A stretch of 38,349 bases of DNA from Comamonadaceae bacterium (lineage in GTDB: Bacteria > Pseudomonadota > Gammaproteobacteria > Burkholderiales > Burkholderiaceae_C). Under the pieces are notes generated by a model. That model made no database searches, was not told the DNA's origin, and was given only the letters and a program-made list of their open reading frames with translations. The position numbers were made by a program, and so were the translations under genes. This document shows positions 6,972-16,266 of the stretch, piece after piece; the stretch's first letter is position 1; the number at the start of each line of letters is the position of its first letter. Location: positions 1 to 38,349 of the forward strand of contig CANBWP010000024.1 in NCBI GenBank assembly GCA_947373185.1, in the 5' to 3' direction.

Positions 6972-7601
6972 TTAATTCAAACCCTTCTCCAGAAGGGCAA
7001 TGACTTCTTCAGCAAAGGCCACATACGAGATGGGGCCGCCAGGACGAAGCCATGTAAAGGTCCAGTTGATCATACCGAACAGCATCATGGTGATAGCGGT
7101 TTGGTTGCTGGCATTGAGGCGTTCAGGATATGCACGGCGCAGCGCGCGCGTGACGGCAGCCACCACATCGCGCTGGCGATTCAAAATGAGTTCACGCGGC
7201 GATATCGCCGGCGAGCCCAAATGTGCATCGGGTACATCGCTTAAAAACTGCGTGTCATTGAGCAAGGCCACGTGCCGTGTGGCAGAGCTTTCATACTCCT
7301 GCAAAAAAGCCCGAATGAGTTCATGCAAAGCCGCGCGATCGTCCAGGTTGCGTCTTTGCGCCGTGGCATCGGTCAGCGCAATCAGGGACAACAAACGCTG
7401 CGTGTAGCGGTCCAGCAAGTCAAACAGAATGGCTTCTTTGCTGTCGTAGTAGTGGTAAAGCCGGGCTTTGGAGGTGCCACACGCCGTGGCAATCTCATTC
7501 ATGCTGGCAGCAGGGTAACTGCGATCGGCAAAGGACTGCGCCGCAATGTCCAAAATGGCATCGCGTTTGATGTCGTGTGTCGCTGATTTAGGTCTTGCCA
7601 T
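6972..7601 (-). CDS. TetR/AcrR family transcriptional regulator
   Basis: The protein is 209 aa. The N-terminal helix-turn-helix (IKRDAILDIAAQSFADRSY, then MNEIATACGTSKARLYHYYDSKEAIL, about residues 12-60) is typical of TetR repressors. The C-terminal ligand domain ends with WTFTWLRPGGPISYVAFAEEVI, seen from memory in regulators of acyl-CoA or aromatic catabolism in Burkholderiales. The ligand is not evident. It lies 30 bp downstream of the folate cyclo-ligase gene and upstream of the MBL-fold gene, with element D between. No clear palindrome precedes its own start. A perfect TetR-type operator exists at paaA about 28 kb away, and this is the only TetR protein in the window. Regulation of paa by it is possible but unproven, since the genome will encode many TetR proteins. 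Confidence 0.88.
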   Translation of the reverse strand: MARPKSATHDIKRDAILDIAAQSFADRSYPAASMNEIATACGTSKARLYHYYDSKEAILFDLLDRYTQRLLSLIALTDATAQRRNLDDRAALHELIRAFLQEYESSATRHVALLNDTQFLSDVPDAHLGSPAISPRELILNRQRDVVAAVTRALRRAYPERLNASNQTAITMMLFGMINWTFTWLRPGGPISYVAFAEEVIALLEKGLN

Positions 7602-7630
7602 GAAATTTCAAAGTCTCACAAACAAGGGCA

Positions 7631-8218
7631 TCAGCCCACCGGCCACACCACACCGTTGTCGTTCAAGATGGCATCTAAGGGGACGTCGTGTGGCTCTGCT
7701 TCAAAGTCATCCACATAACCCTGTGTAAACCCCAAACCCACCGTGAAGGGCTTGGGCTGTAAAGTGGCCAAGGTGCGATCGTAAAAACCGCCACCATAGC
7801 CCAAGCGATAGCCCCCAGCGCTGTACCCCACACAAGGCACAAACAACAGCGTGGGCACAATGACTTCGGTGTCCTTGGGTTTGGGAATGCCGTAGGCATC
7901 GTCTTCCATGGGGCAACCGGGATACCACGCATGGAAGGTGAGGGTTTTGTGGACTTTGTCCACCACAGGCAAACCAATGCGGCGTAACTGTGTTTCACCC
8001 GTCAATTCGCCATCTTCTTTCCAACGGTGCAAGGCGGGCAAGGGGTCAAACTCCCCTTTGATCGGCCAATAGGCACCGATCACCTGCTCAGTGCGGCCAA
8101 ACAACCAAATGCGCATGGCCCGCTGCAAGGCGTCGCAGCTTGCCTGTCTGTCTGGCATGTTGAGGCGCGCATTCAACAAGTCTTGGCGAATCTGTTTTTT
8201 GGCTTCTGATTTGTCCAT
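7631..8218 (-). CDS. 5-formyltetrahydrofolate cyclo-ligase
   Basis: This enzyme converts 5-formyl-THF to 5,10-methenyl-THF using ATP, returning a stored folate to the active pool. The 195-aa protein has the family hallmarks. A basic N-terminal helix (EAKKQIRQDLLNARL) precedes the substrate region with WPIKGEFD. The ATP-binding segment is LLFVPCVGYSAGGYRLGYGG, followed by GFYDRTLA. The motif GYRLGYGGGFYDR is diagnostic. The start at 8218 (MDKSEAKK) is chosen over an upstream in-frame start because it opens the basic helix. It is divergent from the slt gene with only 9 bp between start codons, so promoters must overlap coding sequence. In gammaproteobacteria this gene (ygfA) follows 6S RNA; there is no room for that RNA upstream of it here. 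Confidence 0.93.
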   Translation of the reverse strand: MDKSEAKKQIRQDLLNARLNMPDRQASCDALQRAMRIWLFGRTEQVIGAYWPIKGEFDPLPALHRWKEDGELTGETQLRRIGLPVVDKVHKTLTFHAWYPGCPMEDDAYGIPKPKDTEVIVPTLLFVPCVGYSAGGYRLGYGGGFYDRTLATLQPKPFTVGLGFTQGYVDDFEAEPHDVPLDAILNDNGVVWPVG

Positions 8219-8227
8219 AATCGACCT

Positions 8228-10213
8228 ATGCAATTGACACAGATTTTGACATCGCTTGGGGCATCCGTCCTCATTTTCTCACTCAGCGCGCCTGCTTTTG
8301 GTCAAAGTGGGGTTCCAAACAAGGCTGACGATGTGATTTTGGAGATGAACCAGGCCTTCAAGAAGAACGACAAAGCCCAACTCTCACGCCTCTTGGCCAA
8401 AGCCAAAGGTCATCCGATGGAGCCTTGGGCGGCTTATTGGGAACTGCGCGTGCGACTGGACCAAGCCAGCACCACTGAAATCCAAGGGTTTTTAACGCAA
8501 TACGCTGGCACCTATGTTGAAGACCGTTTGCGCAACGACTGGCTGCTGCAATTGGGCCGTCAGCGCGACTGGAACACTTTCGCGCAAGAGTACCCCCGCT
8601 ACCGCATGAACGACGACCGCGAGGTCCGGTGCTATGCCTTGGGCACAGAGGCCAACCTCCAAAAACCAGACACTCCGGCTGAGCTCAAAAAGCTTTGGTA
8701 CACCCTCAAAGATTCGGAAGACGGTTGCACCACTGTGGCAGAAAAACTCCACGATGCCAAAAAGCTGGACACCCTGGACTTGTGGCGCAAAGCACGTTTG
8801 GCCATGGACAACAACCGGCCGCGGGTGGCACAAGCGGCCCTGAACATTGAATCGGAAGAACTTGGCAAACAAGCCATCTTGATTCACGCCGATCCGCAAA
8901 AGTACCTGGACAAACGAATTTTGGCATTCACCAAAAAACGCAAAGAACTTTCGGTCTTGGCCCTCATTCGGGTGGCCAACACCGACCCCGACAAAGCCGC
9001 GCAATTGCTGGACAAAAAATGGGGCCTGATGCTCTCCAAAGAAGAGCACAACTGGACCTGGGCTGTGATTGGCAAACAAGCTGCACAAAAACTACAAGAC
9101 AACGCCCATCAGTACTACAGCAAAGTCACGCGCAACCAAGATTTGAACGATGAACTGCTCAGCTGGAAAGCCAGGACAGCCTTGCGCCAAGGCGACTGGA
9201 AGGCCGTCCTGTCTGCGGTCGACGCCATGGAAGACGCCAAAAACGAGAGCACTTGGATTTACTGGAAAGCCCGCGCCCTCTTGGCCACAAGCACCTCAGA
9301 GGCACAGCGCGCAGAGGCCAACAACGCACTCAAAAACATAGCGAGCGTCAAGGGTTTTTACGAGCAATTGGCCTTGGAAGAGTTGGGTCAAAGCATCACG
9401 GCACCTGCCAAACCCGCGCCGCTCACACCCGCCGAAAAATTGGCCGCTTCTCAGCACACCGGTTTGCAACGTGCCCTCACGGCCCTGAGTTTGGGATTGC
9501 GCTCTGAGGGCAATCGAGAATGGAACTACAACACCAACTTGCACACGCCCGGCGGCATGAGCGAGCGCGAGTTGTTGGCAGCTGCAGATTTCGCATGCAG
9601 CAAACAAGTTTGGGACCGCTGTATCAACACCAGCGATCGCACCAAAACCGCCATCGACTTTGACCAACGCTTTCCCATGCCCCTCAAAGAGACCGTCTTG
9701 CGCAAAGCCAAAGACGTGCAATTGGACCCCGCCTATGTCTACGGCCTGATTCGCCAAGAAAGTCGTTTTGTCATGGATGCCAAATCGGTGGTCGGTGCCG
9801 CAGGCTTGATGCAAGTGATGCCGGCGACAGCCAAATGGACCGCGAAGAAAATTGGCATGAGCAATTTTCAAGTGCAGCAACTCAATGAGCACGAAACCAA
9901 TGTGGCCATTGGCACCGGTTATTTGAAACTGGTCCTGGACGACTTCGATGGCTCGATGCCTTTGGCTGCAGCGGCCTACAACGCTGGCCCAAGCCGCTCA
10001 CGCGCTTGGCGCAAAGGACCGGTATTGGAAGCGGCCATTTGGGCAGAAAACATTCCGTTCAATGAGACGCGGGATTATGTGAAGAAAGTGTTGTCCAACA
10101 CCACCAACTATGCCGCCATCCTCACGGGCCAACCGCAGTCTTTGAAAGCTCGCTTAGGGACTGTGGGGCCGCGCAATGCTCAGGCGCCAGAAGAGAACGC
10201 TGATTTGCCTTGA
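8228..10213 (+). CDS. slt: Soluble lytic murein transglycosylase
   Basis: The protein is 661 aa and cleaves the MurNAc-GlcNAc bond of peptidoglycan, forming 1,6-anhydro ends. A signal peptide covers about residues 1-25, ending near APAFGQS. A long alpha-helical superhelical region of TPR-like repeats follows, up to about residue 480. The C-terminal SLT domain has GLIRQESRF with catalytic Glu511, GLMQVMPATAKW, and AYNAGPSRSRAW. This matches Slt70 in order and size. The product anhydro-sugar is the substrate of AnmK, also encoded in this window. No clear ribosome site precedes the ATG, which lies 9 bp from the divergent folate cyclo-ligase start. Convergent with the PHA-system gene. Confidence 0.94.
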   Translation: MQLTQILTSLGASVLIFSLSAPAFGQSGVPNKADDVILEMNQAFKKNDKAQLSRLLAKAKGHPMEPWAAYWELRVRLDQASTTEIQGFLTQYAGTYVEDRLRNDWLLQLGRQRDWNTFAQEYPRYRMNDDREVRCYALGTEANLQKPDTPAELKKLWYTLKDSEDGCTTVAEKLHDAKKLDTLDLWRKARLAMDNNRPRVAQAALNIESEELGKQAILIHADPQKYLDKRILAFTKKRKELSVLALIRVANTDPDKAAQLLDKKWGLMLSKEEHNWTWAVIGKQAAQKLQDNAHQYYSKVTRNQDLNDELLSWKARTALRQGDWKAVLSAVDAMEDAKNESTWIYWKARALLATSTSEAQRAEANNALKNIASVKGFYEQLALEELGQSITAPAKPAPLTPAEKLAASQHTGLQRALTALSLGLRSEGNREWNYNTNLHTPGGMSERELLAAADFACSKQVWDRCINTSDRTKTAIDFDQRFPMPLKETVLRKAKDVQLDPAYVYGLIRQESRFVMDAKSVVGAAGLMQVMPATAKWTAKKIGMSNFQVQQLNEHETNVAIGTGYLKLVLDDFDGSMPLAAAAYNAGPSRSRAWRKGPVLEAAIWAENIPFNETRDYVKKVLSNTTNYAAILTGQPQSLKARLGTVGPRNAQAPEENADLP

Positions 10214-10230
10214 AGGGCCTGAGAGAAGTT

Positions 10231-10536
10231 TCAAGCCAACAACTTGTCCAAATTGTTGGTGATTTTTTCTTCGATCTTGTCCTTGAAGGCCGCCATCAAA
10301 AAACCCAATTCCAACTTCATGGTGAGTTGCGACGCCGTCACGCACAAATAACCAGAAGCCCCTGCTCGCTCAAAGTTCAAGCGGTCTTGCGCTTCACCCG
10401 CTTCATTGGTTTCATTGGCCACATAGGTGCAGTCCATGCCCCAGTCGGCCTCGGCTTCTTTTTGCCACTGCGCGGCGACAGCTCGGGCTTTTGCCATGCC
10501 CAAGGTGTGCGCTCTTTGAATCAAAATTTCAGACAT
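10231..10536 (-). CDS. Polyhydroxyalkanoic acid system family protein
   Basis: The 101-aa protein resembles the small family annotated as PHA-system or PHA-granule-region protein. It has an N-terminal IQRAHTLGMAKARAVAAQW segment, then W-G-M-D-C, a beta-hairpin ending FERAGASGYLCVTASQL, and a C-terminal helix with FKDKIEEKITNNLDKLL. Family members lie near polyhydroxyalkanoate genes in many betaproteobacteria, but the biochemical role is not established. The start overlaps the last codons of the upstream molybdopterin oxidoreductase by 8 bp, implying translational coupling. No PHA synthase is in the window. Confidence 0.8.
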   Translation of the reverse strand: MSEILIQRAHTLGMAKARAVAAQWQKEAEADWGMDCTYVANETNEAGEAQDRLNFERAGASGYLCVTASQLTMKLELGFLMAAFKDKIEEKITNNLDKLLA

Positions 10537-12601
10537 GCTGTTCAGCCTTTTCCATCAATGCCACTTCGACTTGGCAATCGTAAAACACAGGGGCACGGCC
10601 CAAGTCAGTCAACAGCTGACTGGTCAGCTCGTTCACATTGGTGCCGTTCAAGCCGAGCTTACGCCACCAAATGCCCAGGCCATTGACCACCCCAGCGCGC
10701 GCGCGCGACGTCACCTCGGCTTTGCAGTGGTATTCACCCCGGCCATTGAAAACTTTGACGGTGTCACCACTGGCAATGCCGCGCGGGGCGGCGTCCTCGG
10801 CACTGATTTCCAGCAAAGGCTCTTTTTCAATGGCGCGCAAACTGGCCACGTTCACAAAGGAAGAGTTCAAAAAATGGCGCGCAGGCGGCGAGATCATGGC
10901 CAAGGGATATGGGTCGCCAGACACCGGTACTTCGTAATTCGCAACATGATCCGGCAAAGGGTCCAAGCCCATGGCTGCCAAGCGCTCGCTCACAAATTCA
11001 CAACGGCCTGAGGGTGTCGGAAAGCCACCCTCTGCAAACGGCGCTTCAGGCACAGGCATGGCCACAAAACCTTGGGTCCACAAAACCTCAAAGTCGACTT
11101 CCTGGCCCACCGCTGTGCGGCACAAACTCAAGTCATCCTCTTCAAAGCAAGGCTCTGTGTAAGCCATGGCCTTGGCCAAGCGTCTGAAAATTTCGGTATT
11201 GGGCAGGGCCTGACCCACCGGCGCAATGGCGGGGCGATTGAGCAGCAAATCGGTGTGCCCATAACTGCCCTGCACATCCCAATGTTCGAGCTGCGTGGTG
11301 GCGGGCAAGACGTAATCGGCATAGTCGGCGGTGTCAGTTAAAAAATGCTCCATCACCACCGTGAACAAATCTTCTCGCGCAAAGCCCTTGGCCACTTGGC
11401 TTGAATCAGGCGCCACGGCCATGGGGTTGCTGTTGTAGACCAACAAGGCCTTGACTTGCGGGCCCCAGGTGGGACTGCCCGGATGGTTCAAGTCATTGCC
11501 CAAGGTCGACATGTTCAGCATGCGCGGCCGGCGCGGGCCCAGCAAATCGGGGCGGTACAAGGCCGCCTTGTTGGCCTTGAATGAACTGGAACTGCTCATC
11601 AGCAAGCCCCCAGCACGGTCTCGCCAAGCACCCGTGAGGGCGGGCAAACACGCAACTGCACGCACGGCATTGCCGCCGCCCTTCACGCGCTGCATCCCGT
11701 AATTCAAGCGAATGGCGGCTTTGGCCGTGGTGCCCCAGTCTTTGGCCAGGTCGCGAATCAGGTTTTCATCGATGCCGCACACCGCTGCAGCCCGCGCCAG
11801 CGTCCAAGTCATGGCGCGCGCTTTCAAGTCTTCCCATCCCAAAGTGTATTGATCAATGTAAGCGTGGTCTAACCAATCATGGACCACCAACTCGCGCATG
11901 ATGGCAAAGGCCAGTGCCGCATCGGTGCCGGGTCGAATGGGCAAATGCACATGGCATTTTTCGGCGGTTTCGCTGTAGCGGGGGTCTATGCAAATGAGTT
12001 TCGCGCCGTGACGTTTGGCCACTTGTGCGCGGCGCCAAAAATGCACATTGCTGGTGATCGGGTTGCTGCCCCAAATCACAATGAGTTGGCTCTCTTCGAA
12101 GAATTCAGCCCGCATGCCCAAACGGCCACCCAGCGTGTAATTCAAGCCTTCGCCCCCAGCGGAGGCGCAGATGGTGCGGTCTAAAAAGGAGGCGCCCAGT
12201 TTGTGAAAGAAGCGCGAGGCCATCGATTCGCCTTGCACCCAGCCCATGGTGCCGGCATAGCTGTAGGGCAAGATGGCCTCCGGGTTGTCGGCCGCAATGA
12301 CTTTCAGTTTGGCCGCAATGTCCGCAATGGCTTCGTCCCAAGTCACCGGCTCAAACTGCCCCAAACCTTTGGGGCCCACACGCTTTAAAGGCTGGTTGAT
12401 GCGCTCGGCACTGTAGGTTCGCTCTGTGTAGCGCGACACCTTGGTACACAACACCCCTTGCGTGTGTTTGTGATCGGGGTTGCCTTGCACCTTGACTGCA
12501 CGGCCGTTTTCCACGGTGGTGAGCAAGGCACAGGTATCGGGACAGTCATGCGGACACAAGCCCCGCACCACCGCATTGAGTTCAAGCACTGAATCGGTCA
12601 T
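10529..12601 (-). CDS. Molybdopterin-dependent oxidoreductase (DMSO reductase superfamily)
   Basis: The protein is 690 aa. Cys16, Cys20 and Cys24 (GLCPHDCPDTC) with Cys52 (GVLCTKV) form the N-terminal [4Fe-4S] site of bis-MGD enzymes. The superfamily segments GSNPITSNVH and IDPRYSETAEKCHVHLPIRPGTDAALA bind the cofactor. The C-terminal beta-barrel (molydop_binding, about residues 560-680) contains ISPPARHFLNSSFV and GDTVKVFNGRGEY. There is no Tat-type signal at the N-terminus, so it is probably cytoplasmic. The substrate cannot be read: no dedicated electron-transfer or membrane subunit lies next to it. It overlaps the PHA-system gene by 8 bp and faces the divergent M20 amidohydrolase. Confidence 0.88.
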   Translation of the reverse strand: MTDSVLELNAVVRGLCPHDCPDTCALLTTVENGRAVKVQGNPDHKHTQGVLCTKVSRYTERTYSAERINQPLKRVGPKGLGQFEPVTWDEAIADIAAKLKVIAADNPEAILPYSYAGTMGWVQGESMASRFFHKLGASFLDRTICASAGGEGLNYTLGGRLGMRAEFFEESQLIVIWGSNPITSNVHFWRRAQVAKRHGAKLICIDPRYSETAEKCHVHLPIRPGTDAALAFAIMRELVVHDWLDHAYIDQYTLGWEDLKARAMTWTLARAAAVCGIDENLIRDLAKDWGTTAKAAIRLNYGMQRVKGGGNAVRAVACLPALTGAWRDRAGGLLMSSSSSFKANKAALYRPDLLGPRRPRMLNMSTLGNDLNHPGSPTWGPQVKALLVYNSNPMAVAPDSSQVAKGFAREDLFTVVMEHFLTDTADYADYVLPATTQLEHWDVQGSYGHTDLLLNRPAIAPVGQALPNTEIFRRLAKAMAYTEPCFEEDDLSLCRTAVGQEVDFEVLWTQGFVAMPVPEAPFAEGGFPTPSGRCEFVSERLAAMGLDPLPDHVANYEVPVSGDPYPLAMISPPARHFLNSSFVNVASLRAIEKEPLLEISAEDAAPRGIASGDTVKVFNGRGEYHCKAEVTSRARAGVVNGLGIWWRKLGLNGTNVNELTSQLLTDLGRAPVFYDCQVEVALMEKAEQHV

Positions 12602-12706
12602 GGCTTCATTCTAAAAGGGTATTTTTGGGGATAACCCTGAAATCGAATGTCCCCCAAGTTCAAAGGGGTTGTAGCGCATCGACACGACTCTCGCTAGACT
12701 GTGGTG

Positions 12707-13915
12707 ATGAAAATCATCGATTCCATCCTCACCGACGCAGCCAGCATTGCGGCCATTCGAAAAGACATCCATGCCCACCCTGAGTTGTGTTTCCAAGAAG
12801 TGCGCACGGCCGATGTGGTCGCCAAGCAGCTGACCGATTGGGGCATCCCCATCGAGCGCGGCCTGGGCACCACCGGTGTGGTCGGCATTGTGCAGGGCCG
12901 CGATGGCGGTGCCTGCGGACGCGGTATCGGCCTGAGAGCCGACATGGACGCTTTGCCCATGCAAGAGTTCAACACCTTTGAGCACGCCAGCAAACACGCA
13001 GGCAAGATGCACGCTTGCGGCCACGACGGCCACACCGCCATGTTGTTGGCGGCAGCCAAGCACCTGGCCAAACACCGAGACTTTGACGGCACGGTCTATT
13101 TGATTTTCCAACCCGCCGAAGAAGGCGGTGGCGGTGCCCGCGAAATGATCAAAGACGGCATGTTCGACAAGTTCCCCATGCAAGCCGTGTACGGCATGCA
13201 CAACTGGCCAGGCGCTCAGGCCGGCACCTTTGCGGTCAGCCCAGGCCCGGTCATGGCGTCCAGCAATGAGTTCAAAATCACCATTCGCGGCAAAGGCAGC
13301 CATGCCGCCTTGCCCCACAACGGCATTGACCCAGTGCCTGTGGCTTGCCAATTGGTACAAGCCTTCCAGACCATCATCACGCGCAACAAAAAGCCAGTCG
13401 ATGCGGGTGTGATTTCGGTCACCATGATCAACGCTGGCGAGGCCACCAACGTGGTGCCCGACTTCTGTGTCCTTCAAGGCACCGTGCGCACCTTCAGCAT
13501 CGAAGTGCTCGACCTCATTGAATCGCGCATGCGCCAAATTACAGACAACTTGTGCGCGGCCTTTGACGCCAAGGCAGAGTTTCATTTCAACCGCAACTAT
13601 CCGCCCACCATCAACAGCCCCGCCGAAGCAGCATTTGCGCGCAAAGTCATGGCCGGCATTGTGGGTGCCGAGAATGTGAATGTCCAAGAACCCACCATGG
13701 GGGCAGAAGACTTCTCGTTCATGTTGCAAGCCAAGCCTGGCGCCTATGTGTTCATTGCCAACGGCGACGGCACGCACCGCGAAATGGGACATGGTGCAGG
13801 GCCTTGCACCTTGCACAACCCCAGCTACGACTTCAACGACGACCTGATCCCTTTGGGCGGCACGTACTGGGTCGAATTGGCCACCCAATGGTTGGCCAAT
13901 CCCACGGTCAAATAA
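12707..13915 (+). CDS. M20 family amidohydrolase (hippurate hydrolase-like)
   Basis: The 402-aa protein is an M20D metallo-amidohydrolase. It starts with IRKDIHAHPELCFQE and shows the metal-ligand motifs MHACGHDGHTAML (Cys and His, around residues 104-106), PAEEGGGGAREM and GMHNWPG. A dimerisation domain follows, with KGSHAALPHNGIDPVPVA. Members cleave N-acyl amino acids such as hippurate, N-acetyl amino acids or indole-acetyl amino acids. Which one applies here cannot be decided. The ATG at 12707 is preferred over two GTG codons just before it. It stands alone between the divergent molybdoenzyme gene and the following NDUFA9-like gene. A long open frame on the opposite strand is an antisense shadow. 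Confidence 0.92.
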   Translation: MKIIDSILTDAASIAAIRKDIHAHPELCFQEVRTADVVAKQLTDWGIPIERGLGTTGVVGIVQGRDGGACGRGIGLRADMDALPMQEFNTFEHASKHAGKMHACGHDGHTAMLLAAAKHLAKHRDFDGTVYLIFQPAEEGGGGAREMIKDGMFDKFPMQAVYGMHNWPGAQAGTFAVSPGPVMASSNEFKITIRGKGSHAALPHNGIDPVPVACQLVQAFQTIITRNKKPVDAGVISVTMINAGEATNVVPDFCVLQGTVRTFSIEVLDLIESRMRQITDNLCAAFDAKAEFHFNRNYPPTINSPAEAAFARKVMAGIVGAENVNVQEPTMGAEDFSFMLQAKPGAYVFIANGDGTHREMGHGAGPCTLHNPSYDFNDDLIPLGGTYWVELATQWLANPTVK

Positions 13916-13973
13916 CAAGCCATCATTCCATGCGTATCATCTCTCTTTGGGCTTCACGCCCTGAGGGATTGAG

Positions 13974-14936
13974 ATGATGAATCAAACACGCGTATTAATT
14001 TTGGGCGGCACCGGCTTTGTGGGCCGCCATGTTTGCGAAAAACTCACGCGCATGGGTTGTCGCATGACCGTCATCACGCGCCGTGCCTCGCAAGCTGCGG
14101 CCATTCAAAGCATGCCCAGAGTGCGGGTGCTAGAAGGCGATGTCTACAACCAAGCATTTCTGGCGCAGTGCATGGCACAGCACGATGTGGTCATCAACCT
14201 GATTGCCATCTTGCACGGCTCTGAAGCCGCGTTTGAAAAAGCGCATGTGCAATTGCCCAAAATCATTGCTGCGGCTTGCCAACAAAGCGGCGTTAAGCGT
14301 TTGATTCACATCAGCGCTTTGGGCGCCAACGCGCAAGGCCCTTCGCTTTATCAGCGTAGCAAAGCACAAGGCGAGTCAGTGCTGCAACAAGCCGGTTTGG
14401 ATTTAACGATTTTGCAACCCAGCGTCATCTTTGGCGCTGAGGACAAATTCCTCAACTTGTTTGCCCAGCTTCAAAAAATGACGCCAGTGGTGCCCTTGGC
14501 AGGCGCCAGCACGCGCTTTCAGCCCGTTTGGGTAGAGGATGTTGCTGCGGCTGTTGTGCACTGCGTGACGCACCCCAACACCAGAGGTCACACCTACGAA
14601 ATTTGTGGCCCCGACATCCTGACCTTGAAGGAACTGGTCCAAAAATCTGGCCAGTGGGCAGGTGTACAAGGTGGCCATGGCCGTTGGGTCTTTGGCATTC
14701 CCAACAGCATTGCTTGGCTACAAGCCTTTCTCATGGAGTTAGCACCGGGCCAGCCCCTCATGAGCCGCGACAATCTGAGCTCTATGCAAGTTGACAACAT
14801 CGCATCGGGCAAAGCCCTTGAACTCAAAGACATGAACATTCATGCCAGCAGTGTCAGCAGCGTTGCCCCTGCTTATTTAGGCCACAGCGGTGCATGTGCC
14901 AAACTGGATGTTTTACGCGCCAAGGGTCGCCCCTGA
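13974..14936 (+). CDS. Complex I NDUFA9 subunit family protein (atypical SDR, NAD(P)-binding)
   Basis: The 320-aa protein opens with VLILGGTGFVGRHVCEKL (Gly-rich loop at about residues 11-17), the Rossmann motif of NAD(P)-binding extended or atypical SDRs. Typical family segments follow: HDVVINLIAILHG, LIHISALGANAQGPSLYQRSK, ILQPSVIFG and FQPVWVEDVA. The YxxxK tyrosine is in SLYQRSKAQGE. Bacterial members are related to the NDUFA9 accessory subunit of complex I and may bind NAD(P)H or a quinone-related ligand, but their exact role is unsettled. A second ATG one codon downstream is an equally possible start. It lies just upstream of cca on the same strand, with 8 bp between them. Confidence 0.86.
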   Translation: MMNQTRVLILGGTGFVGRHVCEKLTRMGCRMTVITRRASQAAAIQSMPRVRVLEGDVYNQAFLAQCMAQHDVVINLIAILHGSEAAFEKAHVQLPKIIAAACQQSGVKRLIHISALGANAQGPSLYQRSKAQGESVLQQAGLDLTILQPSVIFGAEDKFLNLFAQLQKMTPVVPLAGASTRFQPVWVEDVAAAVVHCVTHPNTRGHTYEICGPDILTLKELVQKSGQWAGVQGGHGRWVFGIPNSIAWLQAFLMELAPGQPLMSRDNLSSMQVDNIASGKALELKDMNIHASSVSSVAPAYLGHSGACAKLDVLRAKGRP

Positions 14937-14944
14937 AGCACGAC

Positions 14945-16240
14945 ATGACCATGCAAATCTTCAGCGTAGGCGGCGCCATTCGGGACGCATTGCTTCACCA
15001 ACCGGTCAAAGACAAAGACTGGGTGGTGGTGGGTGCTACGCCCGAACAAATGACACAGCAGCGCTATCAAACGGTTGGCAAAGACTTTCCTGTGTTTTTG
15101 CATCCGCAAACGCGCGAAGAATATGCCTTGGCGCGCACCGAGCGCAAAACAGCGCCAGGCTACAAAGGCTTTGTGGTGCACGCATCGCCAGATGTCAGCC
15201 TAGAAGAAGACCTTGCAAGGCGTGACCTGACCATCAATGCATTGGCTTTGCCGCAAGCGCATTCAAGCATGTTGACCCAAGGGCAGAGTGAAGACGCCAG
15301 CGATGCGTTTGAACAAGTCTTTGCAGCGCACGGCGTCGACCCCTATGGCGGCTTGAAAGATCTGCAATCCAAAACACTTCGGCATGTGACAACGGCCTTC
15401 CGAGAAGACCCCGTTCGCATCTTGCGCGTAGCACGTTTTGCGGCGCGCTTTCCAGAATTCAGCGTTGCGCCAGAAACTTCCAAGCTGATGAAAGAGATGG
15501 TGGACGCGGGTGAGGTTGAGCATTTGGTGCCCGAGCGCGTCTGGCAAGAACTCGCCAAAGGCCTGATGACCATTCAACCGTCGCGCATGTTTGAAGTGCT
15601 CAAAGATTGTGGTGCACTCAAAGTCTTGTTGCCCGAAGTGAATGCCTTGTGGGGTGTGCCCCAACGCGCCGAATACCATCCTGAAATTGACGCCGGTGTG
15701 CACCTCATGATGGTGCTCGATATGAGTGCACAACTGAATGCCTCATTGCCTGTGCGCGTGGCTTGCCTGCTGCACGACTTGGGCAAAGGCACTACGCCGC
15801 AAAGTGAATGGCCTCGCCACATTGGCCACGAACAACGCAGCGCCAAATTACTCAAGCAAGTGTGCGAGCGCTTGCGCATTCCCTTGGAATGCAAAGAATT
15901 GTCCGATGTGGTGGCGCGAGAACACGGCAACATTCACCGCAGCCAAGACTTGAATGCCGCAGCGCTGATGCGCTTGCTTGAACGTTGTGATGCCATTCGC
16001 AAACCAACGCGATGGCCCGACATTTTGCGGGCGTGTGAGTGCGATGCGCGGGGCAGACTGGGTTTTGAAAATACAAGTTATGCGCCCGCACAGCGATTGC
16101 TCAAGGTGTTGCAAGCGGCACAGTCGGTCAGTACAGCCGACATTGCTTCAGAGGCGCAAAAACAGGGCCTCACGGGCCCTGCAGTTGGCGAAAAAATTCA
16201 CGCAGCCAGAGTGCATGCCATTGACCTGTTGAAGGCCTAG
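14945..16240 (+). CDS. cca: Multifunctional CCA tRNA nucleotidyltransferase with HD domain
   Basis: This enzyme adds or repairs the 3'-CCA of tRNAs, and the HD domain adds phosphodiesterase/phosphatase activity in multifunctional members. The class-II nucleotidyltransferase head starts IFSVGGAIRDALL, with metal ligands in VKDKDWVVVG (Asp23, Asp25). The template and tRNA-binding segments include RRDLTINALAL and FREDPVRILRVARFAARF. The HD domain has LLHDLGKGTTP (His277, Asp278) and GHEQRSAKLLKQV. The protein is 431 aa from the ATG at 14945; an ATG two codons later is equally likely because the fold begins there. It converges with infA. Confidence 0.95.
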   Translation: MTMQIFSVGGAIRDALLHQPVKDKDWVVVGATPEQMTQQRYQTVGKDFPVFLHPQTREEYALARTERKTAPGYKGFVVHASPDVSLEEDLARRDLTINALALPQAHSSMLTQGQSEDASDAFEQVFAAHGVDPYGGLKDLQSKTLRHVTTAFREDPVRILRVARFAARFPEFSVAPETSKLMKEMVDAGEVEHLVPERVWQELAKGLMTIQPSRMFEVLKDCGALKVLLPEVNALWGVPQRAEYHPEIDAGVHLMMVLDMSAQLNASLPVRVACLLHDLGKGTTPQSEWPRHIGHEQRSAKLLKQVCERLRIPLECKELSDVVAREHGNIHRSQDLNAAALMRLLERCDAIRKPTRWPDILRACECDARGRLGFENTSYAPAQRLLKVLQAAQSVSTADIASEAQKQGLTGPAVGEKIHAARVHAIDLLKA

Positions 16241-16266
16241 GCACTTAACTCAAGGCACAGCCCCAA

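Noticed and set aside
7602..8227. Possible 6S RNA next to the folate cyclo-ligase gene, as in enterobacteria
   Set aside because: Gaps are 29 and 9 bp; no space for a 180-nt RNA.
12611..13918. Long open frame (435 codons) on the minus strand
   Set aside because: Antisense to the M20 amidohydrolase, His/Gly/Val-rich with no family features; a shadow of a GC-biased gene.
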